Notes: generated by a model not told the origin, from the sequence alone. Shown: positions 1 to 11,965, counted from the stretch's first letter. The stretch: DNA of 64,000 bases from Plantago ovata (GCA_028274465.1 CM051457.1:27377313-27441312); one strand, 5' to 3'. A program made the numbers and translations.

Positions 1-120
1 TGATTTTCATATTCACTTGTTCCATTTCTTAGAACTAAGAATCATTTGCAAACAGGTAGTAAGCATTTGACGAGTACAATCAGGTTGAATCGTAAAAAAC
101 TAGAGAATTGAGGATATTAC

Positions 121-231
121 AGATTCGGCATACTGAATAGTCCGATAACAGCGCCCCGTTTTTGCATCCCAGAATCGAATGGTGTGATCATAGCTTGCAG
201 TAGCCAAAATCACTGATGGTTGCTGACTCAT
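121..231 (-). CDS. LST8: LST8, first coding exon (gene continues past left edge)
   Basis: This is the first coding exon of the WD40 protein LST8, the small constant subunit of the TOR kinase complex, which stabilises the kinase in nutrient and growth signalling. Read on the minus strand, the 37 codons begin at an ATG at 231 with [20 protein letters not shown] and go on through the first WD40 blade to ...RTIQYAES. This matches the N terminus of plant LST8 nearly residue for residue. The exon ends at 121 and is followed at once by a GT donor (120-119) in the phase expected for the family. The remaining blades lie outside the window. A long leader intron separates this exon from a 5' UTR exon near 863-1040. 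The identity is confident; intactness of the rest cannot be judged here. Confidence 0.88.
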
Positions 232-862
232 CCTTATTCTCTTCCACTCGTCTCCTAATCACATCAAGAAGTAAATAAATTAATCACAGCAATAAACAAA
301 GATATCAACATACTACTAGCATCACTCAGATGAAGCAAAGGCTCAAATCAAGTACTATTACGTTCCTCCAAAGTTGCTGCAAAAAAAAACAAAAATCCTA
401 GGAAGAAAACCCTTTTGAATTTAGCTAAGGCAAATCCCTTGAAGCAACACATTTTCCTAATTAAACACAACAATGCAGAAAGATGACATACTACTAGCAC
501 CACTCAGACGAATTCCAACAAAAAAAGAAGAAGTTTCTTGAAGAATGTAAAGTAAATCGGATAGATAAAAAAGCCCTGAATTACTGAAACAAACGAAGAA
601 ATATAGCTAAAAGCAAAAACCCTTGAAGAAAACACAACACATATTAGTAATTAAACACAATTAACAATGCTGGCTGCACAACGATAGCACCATACAAGCA
701 AGCATCATCACTCGGATGAATTCAAAAACAAAGAATTAATGTAAATTAAATCGGATAAAGAAAAACCCTATTGAATTGAATCGAATTGAGCTGAGGTGAA
801 GCAGAAGCCTTAAAGCTGTATGATCCTGGCCAAAAACAGGAAGTTGAGAATCATGAATTTAC

Positions 863-1040
863 CTGTTGTTGAGTGGCGAGTGGAGTAAAGGTGGAAACGA
901 TTTTGTCGAGGATTCTGAAAGGTGTAATTAAGGAAATGGGGATCTTTTTGTTCTCTTGCATTATATGGAGTGAAGAATTGATGATGAGGAGGAGGAATGG
1001 GAATCAATCTCTCACTCTGGTTCTTTCTTGGACCTAAGTT
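863..1040 (-). other. Probable 5' UTR exon of LST8
   Basis: On the minus strand this pyrimidine-rich stretch ends in CAACAG followed by GTAAAT at 862-857, a good donor. The intron would run to an acceptor-like GATTAG near 255, just upstream of the LST8 start codon. A long leader intron is common in plant genes. The 80-codon ORF across it resembles no family I know. The right boundary (transcription start) is a guess; DNA to about 1,100 would be the promoter. Confidence 0.5.
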
Positions 1041-1659
1041 TTGTTTGAGCAAATGAATTCGGGAATCAACATATACTAGAGTACATACATACGTGAAATC
1101 ATTTATTTATGTGTTTATTTTGTCAATTTGGACTCATGTACGTACAAATTGGCTAATAACACCCCCAAAGTTTCTTATATTAACTTACAACTAAGGGCAT
1201 AATCTTCATAATTTCGACGTGTCACATTTTAGGTGACTAGGAGCATTTTATAGACGGCTTCATCAATCTCCCAGAAGATTATGCCTTTTTAGCTCCTAGT
1301 CACTGGTCCCTGATAATATATGTAATGGGGGAATGGTTTCTGCAACTCTGGAAAGATTAATGAAGCAGCGAGTATGCTCAAGCAGATCATATCAGACCGC
1401 CATGTACATGATAATGAGCGTTTGATGAGTTAATTGGGTGCATTGTGGAGTTAAATATTTGATGAATGTTGAAGAGTTGCTTGGGGTTATAATAAGGAGG
1501 GATCTTAATATTTTGATTTTCAGTTTTAGATATTTGGCACGCTTGACATGCAGACAAGGACGATCCTCTCTTGCACTCTACTTTAAAAAGTTTATTACTC
1601 AATTAACCGACCTTCCAGAGGTTGTTCTTAAAATTATTCTGATCTTTCACCTTTTTGCA

Positions 1660-2010
1660 ACAGGGAACAGTTTATCATCCTATGCGTTAATTGATGATGT
1701 CCAAAAGAAAGGACCTCAGCCTGATGCTGTAACTTGAAATTTTCTTGTTCAAGGATGTTTACACTGTAATGATTTATCTTGTTCGCATCACTATCTGATC
1801 AGCATGATTCATCAAGATTTCATGCCAAGTATCCATCCATACATTAAGAAAAGTTATCAGTTACCGCTGCTGCAATGAGGAGCTTCATAAAGTCATGAGC
1901 TTGAGTCAAGAAATGGAATCAAGAGGTTGGATTCACATGCAGTTCAGTCACTCAGAGTAGGATTGTAGAGAAACTCTCGAGTAAAGCTTCATGAAGCAGT
2001 TCATTTTCTA
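1660..2010 (+). pseudogene. Decayed PPR gene fragment (At5g15280-like)
   Basis: The plus strand can be read as the C-terminal part of a P-class pentatricopeptide protein, but only across stops and frameshifts. One frame gives ALIDDVQKKGPQPDAVT, then a stop where Tyr or Trp is expected, then NFLVQGCLHCNDLS and a helix with MIHQDFMPS. A second frame gives EELHKVMSLSQEMESRGW and a third KLHEAVHFLEG. The order and spacing fit two or three 35-residue repeats, and the wording resembles Arabidopsis At5g15280 as I remember it. There is no start, and at least three lesions. The stretch 1,060-1,640 holds no other gene that I can support. Confidence 0.6.
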
Positions 2011-2039
2011 GAGGGCAATTGGCAAATGTAGTCTATAAG

Positions 2040-2689
2040 TTTGGGTGTTTTGGCGAATGCAGTCATCGTTTGGTGACCTTGGCAAATTCAGTGCACAAGG
2101 TGACAAGGTTGTGGTGCTTGATGAATAGTATGTTTTTATAACTCATGATTGTATTTAGACTGATGAATGTGAGAAAGATTATAAAAATTATGTAGATCAT
2201 GGACTTCACAATTTAGTTTTTTAACCAAAGGTTTGCAAACCCAAAGATATTTAGTAAATAAAATAAAATAAAATAAAATTTCATAATTATATGACCAATA
2301 TTTACACATTGAAAGTTTTAAAAAGTTACTCTCCCTTCAGAAAACATTGCCCACTTTGACTTATTTGATAAATAGCTTTTAATTTGGACTACAAATTAAT
2401 TTTTAAGTTGTAATTGTAATGAAAATTAAAAAACTAAAGTTTCATGATACGACAAAAAATAGGTGGTGTTTGTGAGGAGCAAATGTGACGGCAAGTGTTA
2501 TTTCCTCCTCTTGATAGTTTCAGTCCTAAAATGTGCTCCTACATTATAGAGCAAATATGAGGAAAGCCCTAATTATATCCCTCATCACATTTAATCCATT
2601 TATCTAACAAAATTCGGTGCCATGTTTGTAATTCCAAATAATTATAGGGACTTATTTATAAAACATGCAAACTGAAAACACAAAACTCT
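2040..2689. other. Gene-poor spacer with a TAAAA microsatellite
   Basis: No coding signal. There is an AAATA/TAAAA pentanucleotide run at about 2255-2279, and a possible badly decayed Stowaway-type MITE around 2328-2460 (starts ACTCTCCCTTC and has the TTTGAC and TTAAA motifs seen in the better copy at 34956). Confidence 0.4.
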
Positions 2690-2937
2690 CATATCCCCAA
2701 TTGATCGATCACAAAACCCTCGATTCATCGATCAAACCTTCAAATCTGCAACAATGGCGAAACCCTAGCTCGATTCTATCCATCTCTCTACATCTGTCGA
2801 TTAAAGCGCTGAATCAGAGTTTCCTCGCTCGCGATTACGGGTGCTGACTAATCTCGCGTGTTTGTTGCTTGGATCGAGAATCGTCGTTGCTAACTTCATC
2901 GGAATTATGCTCGGATGCATCTGTCGTTAACCTGAAG
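2690..2937 (+). other. Possible non-coding leader exon, perhaps of SYP81
   Basis: This stretch has the composition of a plant 5' UTR: C/T-rich, with AAACCCTAG and CGATC motifs. It ends at CTGAAG followed by GTTTCTTC, a weak donor. It contains a three-codon upstream reading frame starting at 2754 (ATG GCG AAA CCC TAG). The nearest downstream plus-strand gene is the syntaxin at 7324, whose own start follows an acceptor-like TTATAG near 7284, so a leader intron of about 4.3 kb is possible. The CACTA relic would then sit inside that intron. It could equally be a separate non-coding transcript. Confidence 0.3.
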
Positions 2938-5330
2938 GTTTCTTCATTCCTTTCCTTCTTTTTTTTCACCTCATTACGTGTTTAATTAGGCTGATATTGA
3001 TGTATAAATGTTATGATTACCTGTTGTTGGTTTGACGAAATCCAAGTTGTGAGAAAATGTAGATATCGATCTGTGCAATTTTGCTGCTGTAGTGCCTAAT
3101 GGAACTCCTATTTTTCTTGTTTCCTCACTAGCTGCTGTATTTCTCTGAGATTTAGGAAAATAAATGCCTTAATTATCACTTCAGTTGACAATTATGATAA
3201 TAGATTCCTTGTCTTGTGTGGAGGTTAATAATCAAATAATGTTCATGTGTCATCTGAGTTTTTTTTCTTTTTTGTTTTCATTGTCAGCTAGTTTATGGAG
3301 ACACTTTGTGTTAGAGATTTTTGTATTCATTGGTGTTTTAAATGATATCAGATTAGTTTAGCAGCAGTGTGAGTGTAGTACTGTATTAGTGTATCACGGT
3401 CAGAAATCTCAGATCTGTTTTCCGGTGTTAGAATTCCATTTGGTGCCACTTTGCTTACCTGATTGTGATAGAAACAACAGGGTGTTTGTGTTGTTTGTAA
3501 TCTTCCCCGTTTTGTCGGTTTTATTTTGATTTGCTGAAAATTTTGTGGACTGTGTATGTACTTGTTGAGAGAATTTCTCTGTTGCGATTGCTTGCTGTTT
3601 CTGTGATGTAGAGATACGAAATTGTGGATGTAGAGGTCGAATGCTCGCATTATAATTTGTTGATGGTTACTTGGATCATTAGGAGATTTTTGGCTTAATG
3701 CCTGATTATTGCACATAGAATTTGTAAAACTGTGTTCCAAGAGTTTCTCCGAAAGGTTCTGTTAATCTAATGTTCATTCAGATCCTATTTTATGTGTCCT
3801 TTTAACTTATGGTGCTATGGCCTATGATGCTTGTTTTGGTGCATTGACATGAGCATTAGGAATTACGAGTTGAGGTGCATTGAGGATTTTCATTTAATGT
3901 TTCATCTGTTTAGTATTCTCTTACTTTTCTTTCTATTTATTTAATTCTGATTCTGCGTATATTTTGCACTTTATGATCTATTCAGTGTGCTGGAAGGGTT
4001 CCCTCAGATGCTGATGCACGGTTTATCTAGAAAGAAGGATTAGTTCTATTAGCATAACAATATAACTGGTTTGAGACTTTGTGTTAATTGTATTGCATAT
4101 TGGATTTTCTTGCGTTTTGTTCTTTAGGAGTATCCATAATGTGATTGAAAGTAACTTTCAGCAACCAGTTTAGATTCTGTAACCACAAACACTGCACAAC
4201 TGAGATAAGGAAAAATAATTACTAATAAAAGGGTGGTGTATATGATCAGGGAACTGAAGGAAGGTGATATACTGATCGAGGATCACATCTAGTTTCATGT
4301 TTAAAAAAATAAATTATTTTCCTATTTTAAAAGGCTGTTTTAAAAATAGAAGCAACCATGAGTCCTTGAATGTGGTTCACTGGTTTGAGCATGCAAACCT
4401 TATGTTTTCTGTGTCCATAGCTGGTTCAAGTATTTCACATATGTAGCTTAGCTTCCAAAGACTTTGACCTGATATCTGTAGCTCAGCTCTGTGATAGATG
4501 ATGTTCAAAATATGCTTATTTGTTTGCTTCTGCAGACAGGGGATGGTTTTAGGTAGTGTCATATGCTGTAGTTACTTTTTGCTGTAAATGGTTACTTTTG
4601 ACCACTATTTTTGTTTCTGTTTGATATAACTACATCTTTTCCCCTGTTTTTTTTTCTTTTTCCTGTATAGAAGTACTATTTAAGTGTGTGATTTTAGTTG
4701 ACGTGTTGAATGTCTGTCTGTTTTCAGCTCATTTTTTGATTCCTTGCTGTGGTTCTTAGCTAGCTTCTATTAGCTTCATCCAATAATCGATTGAAAGGCT
4801 GGCATTAACCTTCAATTTCTCCCCAATTAACTTAAACGGTTCTCTGTGCAGTGTTGCTTCCTATATTGGAGTGTACTCAGTTTGAAGAACGTTGAAGCAG
4901 TCGTTCAATACATACAGAATTGTTTCACGTCACTGGTTAGTAATGTTTTCTGATTGCTTTTTGTTTAATAAATTTGCTGAAGAAACTATAATTATGTGTT
5001 ATGTGTGTTTGTGACTCACTCTGAGATGCTGTGTTTATGAAGTGTAAACGTCTCTGTGTATGTTGAAGCTTATTGCATACAATAGTTCTAATTTTGTTTT
5101 GTTAATGTATATATTTCAGACTCAGGAGGAAATCAGAGGAACTCAGTCGCTTCATTCCTTTATCCTATGGTATGGCTTCTACCGACTACCGTTGATAAAA
5201 GTTGGATGAATGAGAATGATAGATTATCTGAAACTTATTTTAAAGGGGTTGAATCATTTCTGAAATTTTCTAAGGAGAACACTTTGCCCTTGGTGCATTT
5301 GCATAAATACAAAATTTAAAACTTACAAAA
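2938..5330. other. Long stretch without a recognisable gene
   Basis: T-rich, intron-like sequence with no convincing ORF. The 130-codon minus-strand frame at 3348-3740 resembles nothing and has no coding look. Two short purine-rich segments bounded by splice-like signals (about 4851-4936, and 5120-5168 after TATATTTCAG) might be non-coding exons, but I cannot prove it. Confidence 0.4.
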
Positions 5331-5399
5331 AGTTGGCCAAGATATATTCCGTAATGGTTTCTCGAGTAGCTATACTGAATAGATATACCATGGGGAGGG

Positions 5400-6355
5400 G
5401 GAATTCGATGACATTGATAGTAATGAAGATGGTGACTATGTGATGAGTGAGGAGGTTGAAGAATTTAATGCTGATATATGTGACTTGTTAGCTGAAATGG
5501 ATGAACTAGAACCAGAATGGTTTGGCGAATTTTTGAAAAATTCTAAAGTTGAATTGTACCCGGGTTGTAAGGAATCTGTATTAAGTGCTGTTTTGAAGTT
5601 GATGCATATTAAGGTTAGAAATAGATGGAGCAATAAAAGTTTTGACATGCTACTTGAGTTTATAAAATGTATCCTACCAGAGGATGATACACTTCCATCT
5701 TCTTATTATGGTGCCAAAAAGATGTTAGATGAAATGGGATTAGGTTATCAAGAAATTGATGCTTGTAAGAATGATTGTGCCTTATTCTACAAGGAGAATA
5801 TGGATGCACAAAATTGCCCAATATGTGGTGAGTCTAGGTGGGAGGTTAACGATGGTAAGGGTAGAAAAACCCCTTACAAAACATTGAGACATTTCCCTTT
5901 AAAGCCTCAATTACAGAGATTGTTCATGTTTAGTAAAACAACATAAAAAATGAGATGGCACAAGGTTGAGCGCAAAGTTGACAAAGGGATTATGAGGCAT
6001 CTAGCCGATTCTTTGGCTTGGAAACACGTAGACGAACAATATACCGACTTCGATGATGATTCTCGTAATGTGAGATTTGGTTTAGCAACAGACGGGTTTA
6101 TAATTTAGGAAACTCATATAGCATGTGGCCTGTCATACTTGTTCCTTACAATCTGCCGGGTTATATGTTTATGAAAGAAGAGTTTCAGATTACATCATTG
6201 CTTATTCCTGGTACACATTCTCTGGGAAAGGATTTAGATGTTTATCTTAGGCCTTTGATCGATGAGCTAAAGGAATTATGGGACATAGGTGTTTCAACTT
6301 ATGATGCAGCTAGTAAGGAGTATTTTCAATTGCGAGGCATTGTGTTGTGGATCAT
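5400..6355 (+). mobile_element. CACTA (En/Spm, TNP2-type) transposase relic
   Basis: This is a piece of the large transposase of a CACTA DNA transposon. An open stretch to 5946 begins in an acidic region (SNEDGDYVMSEEVEEF) and passes SNKSFDMLLEFIKCILPEDD, YYGAKKMLDEMGLGYQ and the zinc-binding CPICGESRW, all typical of plant TNP2 proteins. Then come a stop at 5944-5946 and frameshifts across 5947-6120, where MRHLADS and NVRFGLATDGF can still be read. A second open piece at 6123-6355 gives the conserved MWPVILVPYNLPGYM and LDVYLRPLIDELKELWDIG. The homology stops abruptly at GIVLWIISD, next to a palindrome at 6356. Neither terminal inverted repeat was found, so this is a fragment and not mobile. 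Confidence 0.85.
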
Positions 6356-6387
6356 TAGTGATAAAATATTTAAATATTTTATCACTA
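6356..6387. repeat. Perfect 32-bp palindrome
   Basis: The 32 bases are their own reverse complement, centred on ATTTAAAT. The right half and the bases after it to about 6460 (ATATTTTATC, TTGACAAAAA, AAAATGGGTAA) resemble the right half of the Stowaway-type MITE at 34956-35220. The palindrome may therefore be the centre of a truncated MITE that interrupts the CACTA relic. Confidence 0.7.
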
Positions 6388-6729
6388 TTTTTTAAAAGTA
6401 ATTTATAGGAGTAACTAAAATTGAATGTTGACAAAAAGAAGTAAAAATGGGTAAGGTTTCTATGATATACAACTTTTATTTTACACTTAAAGATGCACAA
6501 GGTGGGAAAAAAGAAAGGCAAAGAAAAAAAATAGCTTAACACTTGTCACGTAATATTGGACTGGTGCAAGTGCAACTGTAACACAAATTTGTGTGGAAAA
6601 TTGATTTTACACCAAACTAAACTAATATTGATTTCTCTTGTGTACATTAACATGGATATGGATGTAAAAGAAATTGTTTATATGAAATCTACCAATTGGG
6701 GTTAGTATGTAAAATCATGAGTCTAGATT

Positions 6730-6860
6730 ATTTTTTGAAACGGCTAATCTATTCTACTCTACTTCTACACTATTCCTTAACCACCTTATAACTCCAAATA
6801 TCCTAAACCACCTTATGGCTCAACCTGGGTTTGAACCCTCGATCTCTCCTTGCTACTCCC
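6730..6860 (-). repeat. Dispersed repeat, SINE-like, copy 1
   Basis: Shares a run of phrases with 11795-11965: CTACTCTA..., ACCACCTTATAACTCCAAATATC, and CTCCTTGCTACTCC. On the minus strand it contains GGGTTCAAACCC, close to the tRNA B-box consensus, which suggests a tRNA-derived SINE. The ends and target-site duplication were not resolved. 6460-6730 and 6860-7280 hold no gene that I can support. Confidence 0.45.
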
Positions 6861-7323
6861 TTGCTACTTCAGAAACTATCAGTTTGATTTGATTTGATCT
6901 CACTTATTGTTGGCACAAATTTTGTTTGTAAATTCATTAAATTTCCAGTACGAGCTGTTGATCTTCAGATTCCGTTTATTATTCTGCTATGCAATGATGT
7001 CAATGTTGATAGTCTATTTCGATATTTTACATGGAATACAGTTAGATATGTTGTTAATTTTTATTCATTGAACTGGAATTTTGTGATTGTCCTGTTCATA
7101 CAGGAGATTTGGTGCTGTTGAAAATTTAATTAAGGCATTGCTTTCATGATATGTATTCTATTTGGATGCACATGGTTACGACTTACGCCGTGTTTTTTCT
7201 TCGATTTGTGCTGGTAATTTTGTCTAGAGGCTTATTCTGTGAGAAAATTCTGAGATGTGTTTTTTTGTATCCTTGTGTGTTATAGAGAAGATAATTCTGC
7301 TCCTTGAGTTCCACATCCACTAG

Positions 7324-10300
7324 ATGGCAAAGGTTAGAGATAGAACTGAGGATCTCAAAGATGCAGCACGCCGAGCAGCAATGGATTTGGGATATACTGA
7401 GGTTTATCTCTTGTCTCACTGGAAAGGATAATACAGTATTAATAATCGTATATCTGAAAATGCTAGATTGAAAGACGACCTGATCTGCATAATGATGTTA
7501 TACTAGATGTTATGACTTTATACTACTATGAATGTCTGATAGTTTGTTTTCTTTGGCAGTCAAAAACAGCAGCTATTATGGCATCCTTTATCATGCATAA
7601 AAAGCGTGAAAGGACCTCTTTTACCAAAGCTGCACTAAAAACAGTATGTCCGTTCTGATAGCTGTCAAGTTGGTATCTGAATGTTGTTATTGTAGATCGT
7701 TGTTGATATAAATACTCTATGCACTTAAATTTGTGTTGTATCGTCCAGCTTGAAAGTATTGGAGCTTTGGAGCAGTTCCTCGTGGAGCACAAAAAGGATT
7801 ATGTAGATCTACACCGTACAACTGAGCAAGAAAGAGATAGCATTGAGCACGAAGTATGTGTCCCCTCACTCTTATGTTGTTTCTTTCCTGATTTGACCTG
7901 ACTGAAATAGTTGTCTGATATTTTAAGGATAACTAGTAGTTTTTTGTTTAGCATTTCGCAAATTTGTTATGTGAAATAGAAGTACTATTCTAGTGGTTCT
8001 TACAAATTTGTGGCTAGGTTGTGTTTTCTCAAATGTGATGAATAGAACTATGAGAAATTAGCTACTCTTTTGCTGGAAATACAGAGTTGGTAAAACAAAC
8101 TATGTGATTCCGTATTCGATGATGGATGGAAAAAGAGGATATAGTATATTAAAGTTGACTTTCATTTACCTGTCAAAACCATGTATGTTTTGACTTTTCA
8201 TTGTGTAGAGTCTCTTTTTGGTTAACTGTAAATGTCCTATGTCTTTTGGAGTCTGAATAAAAAACAACGATTAGAACATCACACATATGTCTTGCTCTGA
8301 TTACCTCAAGGATTTAATCAACACCCACCTTCTTCAGTTCCCTAGGGACACCCAAAGTGGTAAAGAACTTTGGTTCGCAGTACTAGGTGAGGGACTTGAA
8401 ACCCCCATGGAGCCACTCGTTTGACTTTGAACTTAGGGGTGTGTGTGTGTGTGTCTAAATTTCTCTTACCATAAAAAGAGGATTTCACCTTTCTTAGTCC
8501 CCAACTGCTTCAACTACAGTTACATGTAATGGCTATATCTGAGTTCCTACATTGTCACTCTGTAGTTTTTTTTGAGTTTTACAATGTTAAGTCCAGTATA
8601 GATTCTAAATTAACTCCATATATATCTCAATACTTGTTATCCCATGTGCAGTTTCTTGTACAAGTGTATAATTAATACACTTTTTATCCTCATCTTCTTC
8701 CGAGCATCCAACCTCTTTCAGTTAGAAACATGGTTGTTCTGTTGATCTTTGAATAATTGCTCAATATAGTGATCCTTCTATCTTTTCAGGCAGGAACTTG
8801 TGACTGTATCATAATTTTACTACTCTCTAAGTGCATATTTTACTTAGATGCTTCATGTAGGCTTGAATAGTTAATTGTACTTGTACTTTCTGTCTTTTTA
8901 TATTATGCAGGTGACTGTATTTATAAAAGCGTGCAAAGAGCAAATAGATGTTCTGAAAGATAGTATAACAAATGAAGAAGCAAGTTCAAAGGGCGGATGG
9001 CTTGGCATCCGGAGTGATAATATGAATGCGGATACCAAAGCCCACAAACATGGAGTGGTATGATTTCATTTATTTGCTTTGTTTCACTTTATTGTGCTTT
9101 TTATTAAGAAAAGTATTCCAGTATTTGTTTCTTTTGCTCATTAATTTGATTTCTCTTTATCAAAGACATATGGGCAATTATTAAAATTTGGAAAAACCTA
9201 TTTGGTGATCATTCATCATGCAGTATCTAGAGATGAAAGATAAGTGCAGTATTACACTTTATAAATATATCAAGTCTGTCTGTTGGTCAGTATTAACTCA
9301 GCCCGTGATGGTGTTAGGTTGTCTGGTGTTATTTGGAATTTGCTTTTGTTTGGAGTATTTTCCCAGAAAATGATGCAAACTCGTATCTGTGTGCTAGATA
9401 CTACTACATGTAACACTAGTTGTTAGTCCAGTGATTGATTCGTCTGAACTTTATCTGTGTGATTCACTAACACTTATGCTTGTACTGCAGGTTTTAATTC
9501 TAAGTGAAAAGCTGCATGCAGTGACGTCACAGTTTGATCAGCTTAGAGCTGTGCGTTTCCAAGATGCAATCAACCGGGTGGCACCAAGAAGAAAGCCTAA
9601 GAGGAATAGAACCAATGATGTTGTGGAGAGCTCTGCTTCTGGGAATAATATTTCTAAAGAGACGGATAATTTTGAAGTCAGGCGCTCTGATGAAGCTCAA
9701 CCAGAGCCAGTAAGATTTCAGCAACAGCTATTGGACGATGATACACGTGCTCTCCAGGTAGGTGATATAGTTGCAGTGGCAAATTCCCTTTTTAGGTGTC
9801 AACAAATTCTAAGCGCTGCATTCCCATTTCCCATAAAAAGCTTCTTTGATGTCAATCTGAGTTCTGATGTTTTCATGCAGCTTGAGTTGTCCAGCATGTT
9901 AGATGCTGTGCAAGAAACAGAAAGCAGGATGGTAGAAATGTCTGCACTCAACCATCTTATGTCTACACACGTCTTGGACCAGGCTAGACAGATAGAGAGT
10001 TTGTATGATCAAGTAAGTCTGGCTCGAAACTTTTAGGTTCATATCATGTGTTGAAATTTGAAATATCTAGCCATTGCCGTTTCTGTAAGTTTGTGGTCTT
10101 CTTTATGTGTTAAACTGTAATTTTGGATGCTGTCATCTTGCTTTACTTCACAAATCTTGATATGCACGGTGTCATATTTCTTCTTGTACAAAATCTGAAA
10201 TTGGACCTTATTTAATGTTTAATGCTATTATGATATTTACGGCACCCCTAATGTCCATATAGCTTTCTGGCACTAGTTTATTGTGATCGGACCAAATGTA

Positions 10301-10623
10301 TTTGTGACTTTGCTTTCTGGTGCTTTCAGAAACTAAGAAGCATGCACATAAAACTTTTGTGTTCCCAAAATTTGAGATGATTAGTTGATGCATAAGTACG
10401 TTTGTATTTTCTGATTTCCCGTTGCTTGTTTGAAATAAAGTTGAACTTATTTCATCCTATGTTGTGGATATGACAGGCAGTCGAAGCAACAAAGAATGTA
10501 GAGCTTGGTAATGATCAGTTACAGCAAGCCATTCAAAGGAATAGCAGCAGCAGGACCTTCATTTTGCTTTGTCTATTTGTCTTTACCTTTGGACTTCTCT
10601 TTCTTGACTGGTATAACAGCTGA
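7324..10623 (+). CDS. SYP81: Syntaxin-81 (SYP81, syntaxin-18/Ufe1 family), 7 exons
   Basis: Q-SNARE of the ER membrane that accepts Golgi-derived COPI vesicles (syntaxin-18/Ufe1 family). Exons 7324-7401, 7560-7643, 7749-7853, 8911-9057, 9491-9757, 9881-10012 and 10477-10623 all have GT/AG borders, are multiples of three, and join to a 319-residue protein; Arabidopsis SYP81 is about 310. The start MAKVRDRTEDLKDAARRAAM fits the family. Residues 27-140 form the N-terminal helical domain (KDYVDLHRTTEQE, HKHGV). A basic PRRKPKR stretch follows. The SNARE motif lies at about residues 230-285 (MVEMSALNHLMSTHV, DQARQIESLYDQ). A C-terminal membrane anchor (FILLCLFVFTFGLLFL) ends in DWYNS. There is no lesion. 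Introns 3 and 4 (7854-8910 and 9058-9490) carry no other gene. The leader probably contains an intron (acceptor near 7284). Confidence 0.95.
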
Positions 10624-10637
10624 AGATTGATTGCATA

Positions 10638-11240
10638 CTAGTAATTGCCCATGGCGTTGCCAAAGCATGGTTTCTGACATGTTTTATAAGTCGTTGAAAG
10701 ACAGTAATAGTTTATAAAAAAGCACAATCGACACAATTTAAATTTTTGTTACATGATCATATTATATATATGTCGAACAAATACAAAGAAATGAAAACAA
10801 AATGAAGGGTTCAAGTAAATAAAAAACACCAATAATATTCGAAAGCAATACACCTTTAAACAAAAAAAGATTTGCTCACAATGGTAGTTTTAGAATTAAT
10901 AGCTTTGTCACACTAAAAATTAATAACATAAGAACATTAAAAAATGAGGAAAAAAAAATCTAACATACCTTGCAACTTGCAAAGAACTCCTTTGTACACG
11001 ACATTAGTTATTTTGTTAGTGGATTTATCATCTTTATCCAATACTAAAACCCAGGGTCCTTTATTGTTGGTGACGCGAGAAAATGCAACATACATCTTTG
11101 GTTGAATACCGACTTTGGAAAGTATAGACCTACATTAATCAATGATTGTCCCTGACTCTTGTCGATAGTAAAGCTATAGTGGACTGTAAGGTAGGAACTG
11201 ACAACATTGGAATCTAATCGAAAATTTGTTAAAATCACTC
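10638..11240 (-). mobile_element. Helitron 3' end with helicase C-terminal relic
   Basis: On the minus strand, 11238-11100 reads like the C-terminal motifs of a Helitron Rep/Pif1-type helicase (FTIDKSQGQSLINVGLYFPK, then a shift at the SRVT position). Another frame continues with KGPWVLVLDKDDKSTNKITN and VVYKGVLCKLQ to about 10970. About 330 bases further on is GCAACGCCATGGGC followed by AATTACTAG and T (ends at 10638). This is how a Helitron 3' end looks: a short GC-rich hairpin, here decayed, about ten bases before CTAG, inserted before T. The 5' end (TC...) was not identified to the right. At least one frameshift makes it non-coding. It lies 15 bp beyond the SYP81 stop codon, so it may serve as that gene's 3' UTR. 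Confidence 0.72.
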
Positions 11241-11279
11241 GGTGACATCAACATACGCGGTATATATGTAGACTCTTCG

Positions 11280-11660
11280 ATGTTTCTTTCTTTCCTTTTC
11301 TTTTACCCTAATGATATGATTCGACAAATCAAATTTAATTTTCGTTCTGAATTGATGGTTTGTTTACCCAGGGGTGATAGAGGATGTCAAGACGGACTCA
11401 ACGACGAAAGAATCGTCAAATTTGGTTTAGAGATGGAGCGTACAGAGCTTCCGAAAAGCTTCAAGTCATCAATGACGGATTCTAAAAAACGGGATGAAAC
11501 TCCGACCGGTATGTCAGAACGTGTAGAAGATGTCAATACGAATCCAATGAAGTTGGAATCATGCGATTTCGTTAAGAAACAAAGTCGTAATGACATTCCG
11601 AAATTTGACCATGGTGAAGAAGGGGTGAAGAAGAAGAGATCCGGGTTATTGGGGTTTTAG
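11280..11660 (+). CDS. Unidentified 126-codon ORF
   Basis: From the first ATG at 11280 an ORF runs to TAG at 11658-11660. I recognise no family. The first 30 codons are hydrophobic and look like chance. From about 11370 the sequence is hydrophilic and charged (SKKRDETPTGMSERVED, DHGEEGVKKKRSG) and has a more codon-like composition. It could be a gene fragment carried by the adjacent Helitron. It is followed at 11665-11790 by a GGGTTGGG/CCAACCC-rich repeat stretch. Expression is unknown and the chance of being real is low. Confidence 0.25.
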   Translation: MFLSFLFFYPNDMIRQIKFNFRSELMVCLPRGDRGCQDGLNDERIVKFGLEMERTELPKSFKSSMTDSKKRDETPTGMSERVEDVNTNPMKLESCDFVKKQSRNDIPKFDHGEEGVKKKRSGLLGF

Positions 11661-11794
11661 AAATCATAACCTGTACCCGACCCGTACCCGTTGATTATCA
11701 ACGGATTGGGTTTTAAACACTTTCAGGTTGGGTTCGGGTTTCAACCCGTTTCTTAAATTTTTGGGTTGGGAACCCAACCCATTCAAAAGCCTAA

Positions 11795-11965
11795 TCTAGT
11801 CCTACTCTTACACTAATACTTAATCACCTTATAACTCCAAATATCTTATACTCTGTTATGTTTTTTTGTGTTTCGAAGCTCCGTCCTCTCTTTGCTACTC
11901 CAACATCCTTACCACCCGGTCACCCTTATAACTCCCATAATCGTGAATAATGGTGAACTGTAGTG
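11795..11965 (-). repeat. Dispersed repeat, SINE-like, copy 2
   Basis: Second copy of the repeat at 6730-6860, sharing CACCTTATAACTCCAAATATC and CTTTGCTACTCCAAC. The B-box-like part is more decayed here. 11970-12810 shows nothing that I can support as a gene; the ORFs there are short and unlike any family. Confidence 0.42.

Noticed and set aside
3348..3740. 130-codon minus-strand ORF
   Set aside because: Low-complexity Asn/Gln/His-rich reading of T-rich intron-like DNA; no family resemblance.
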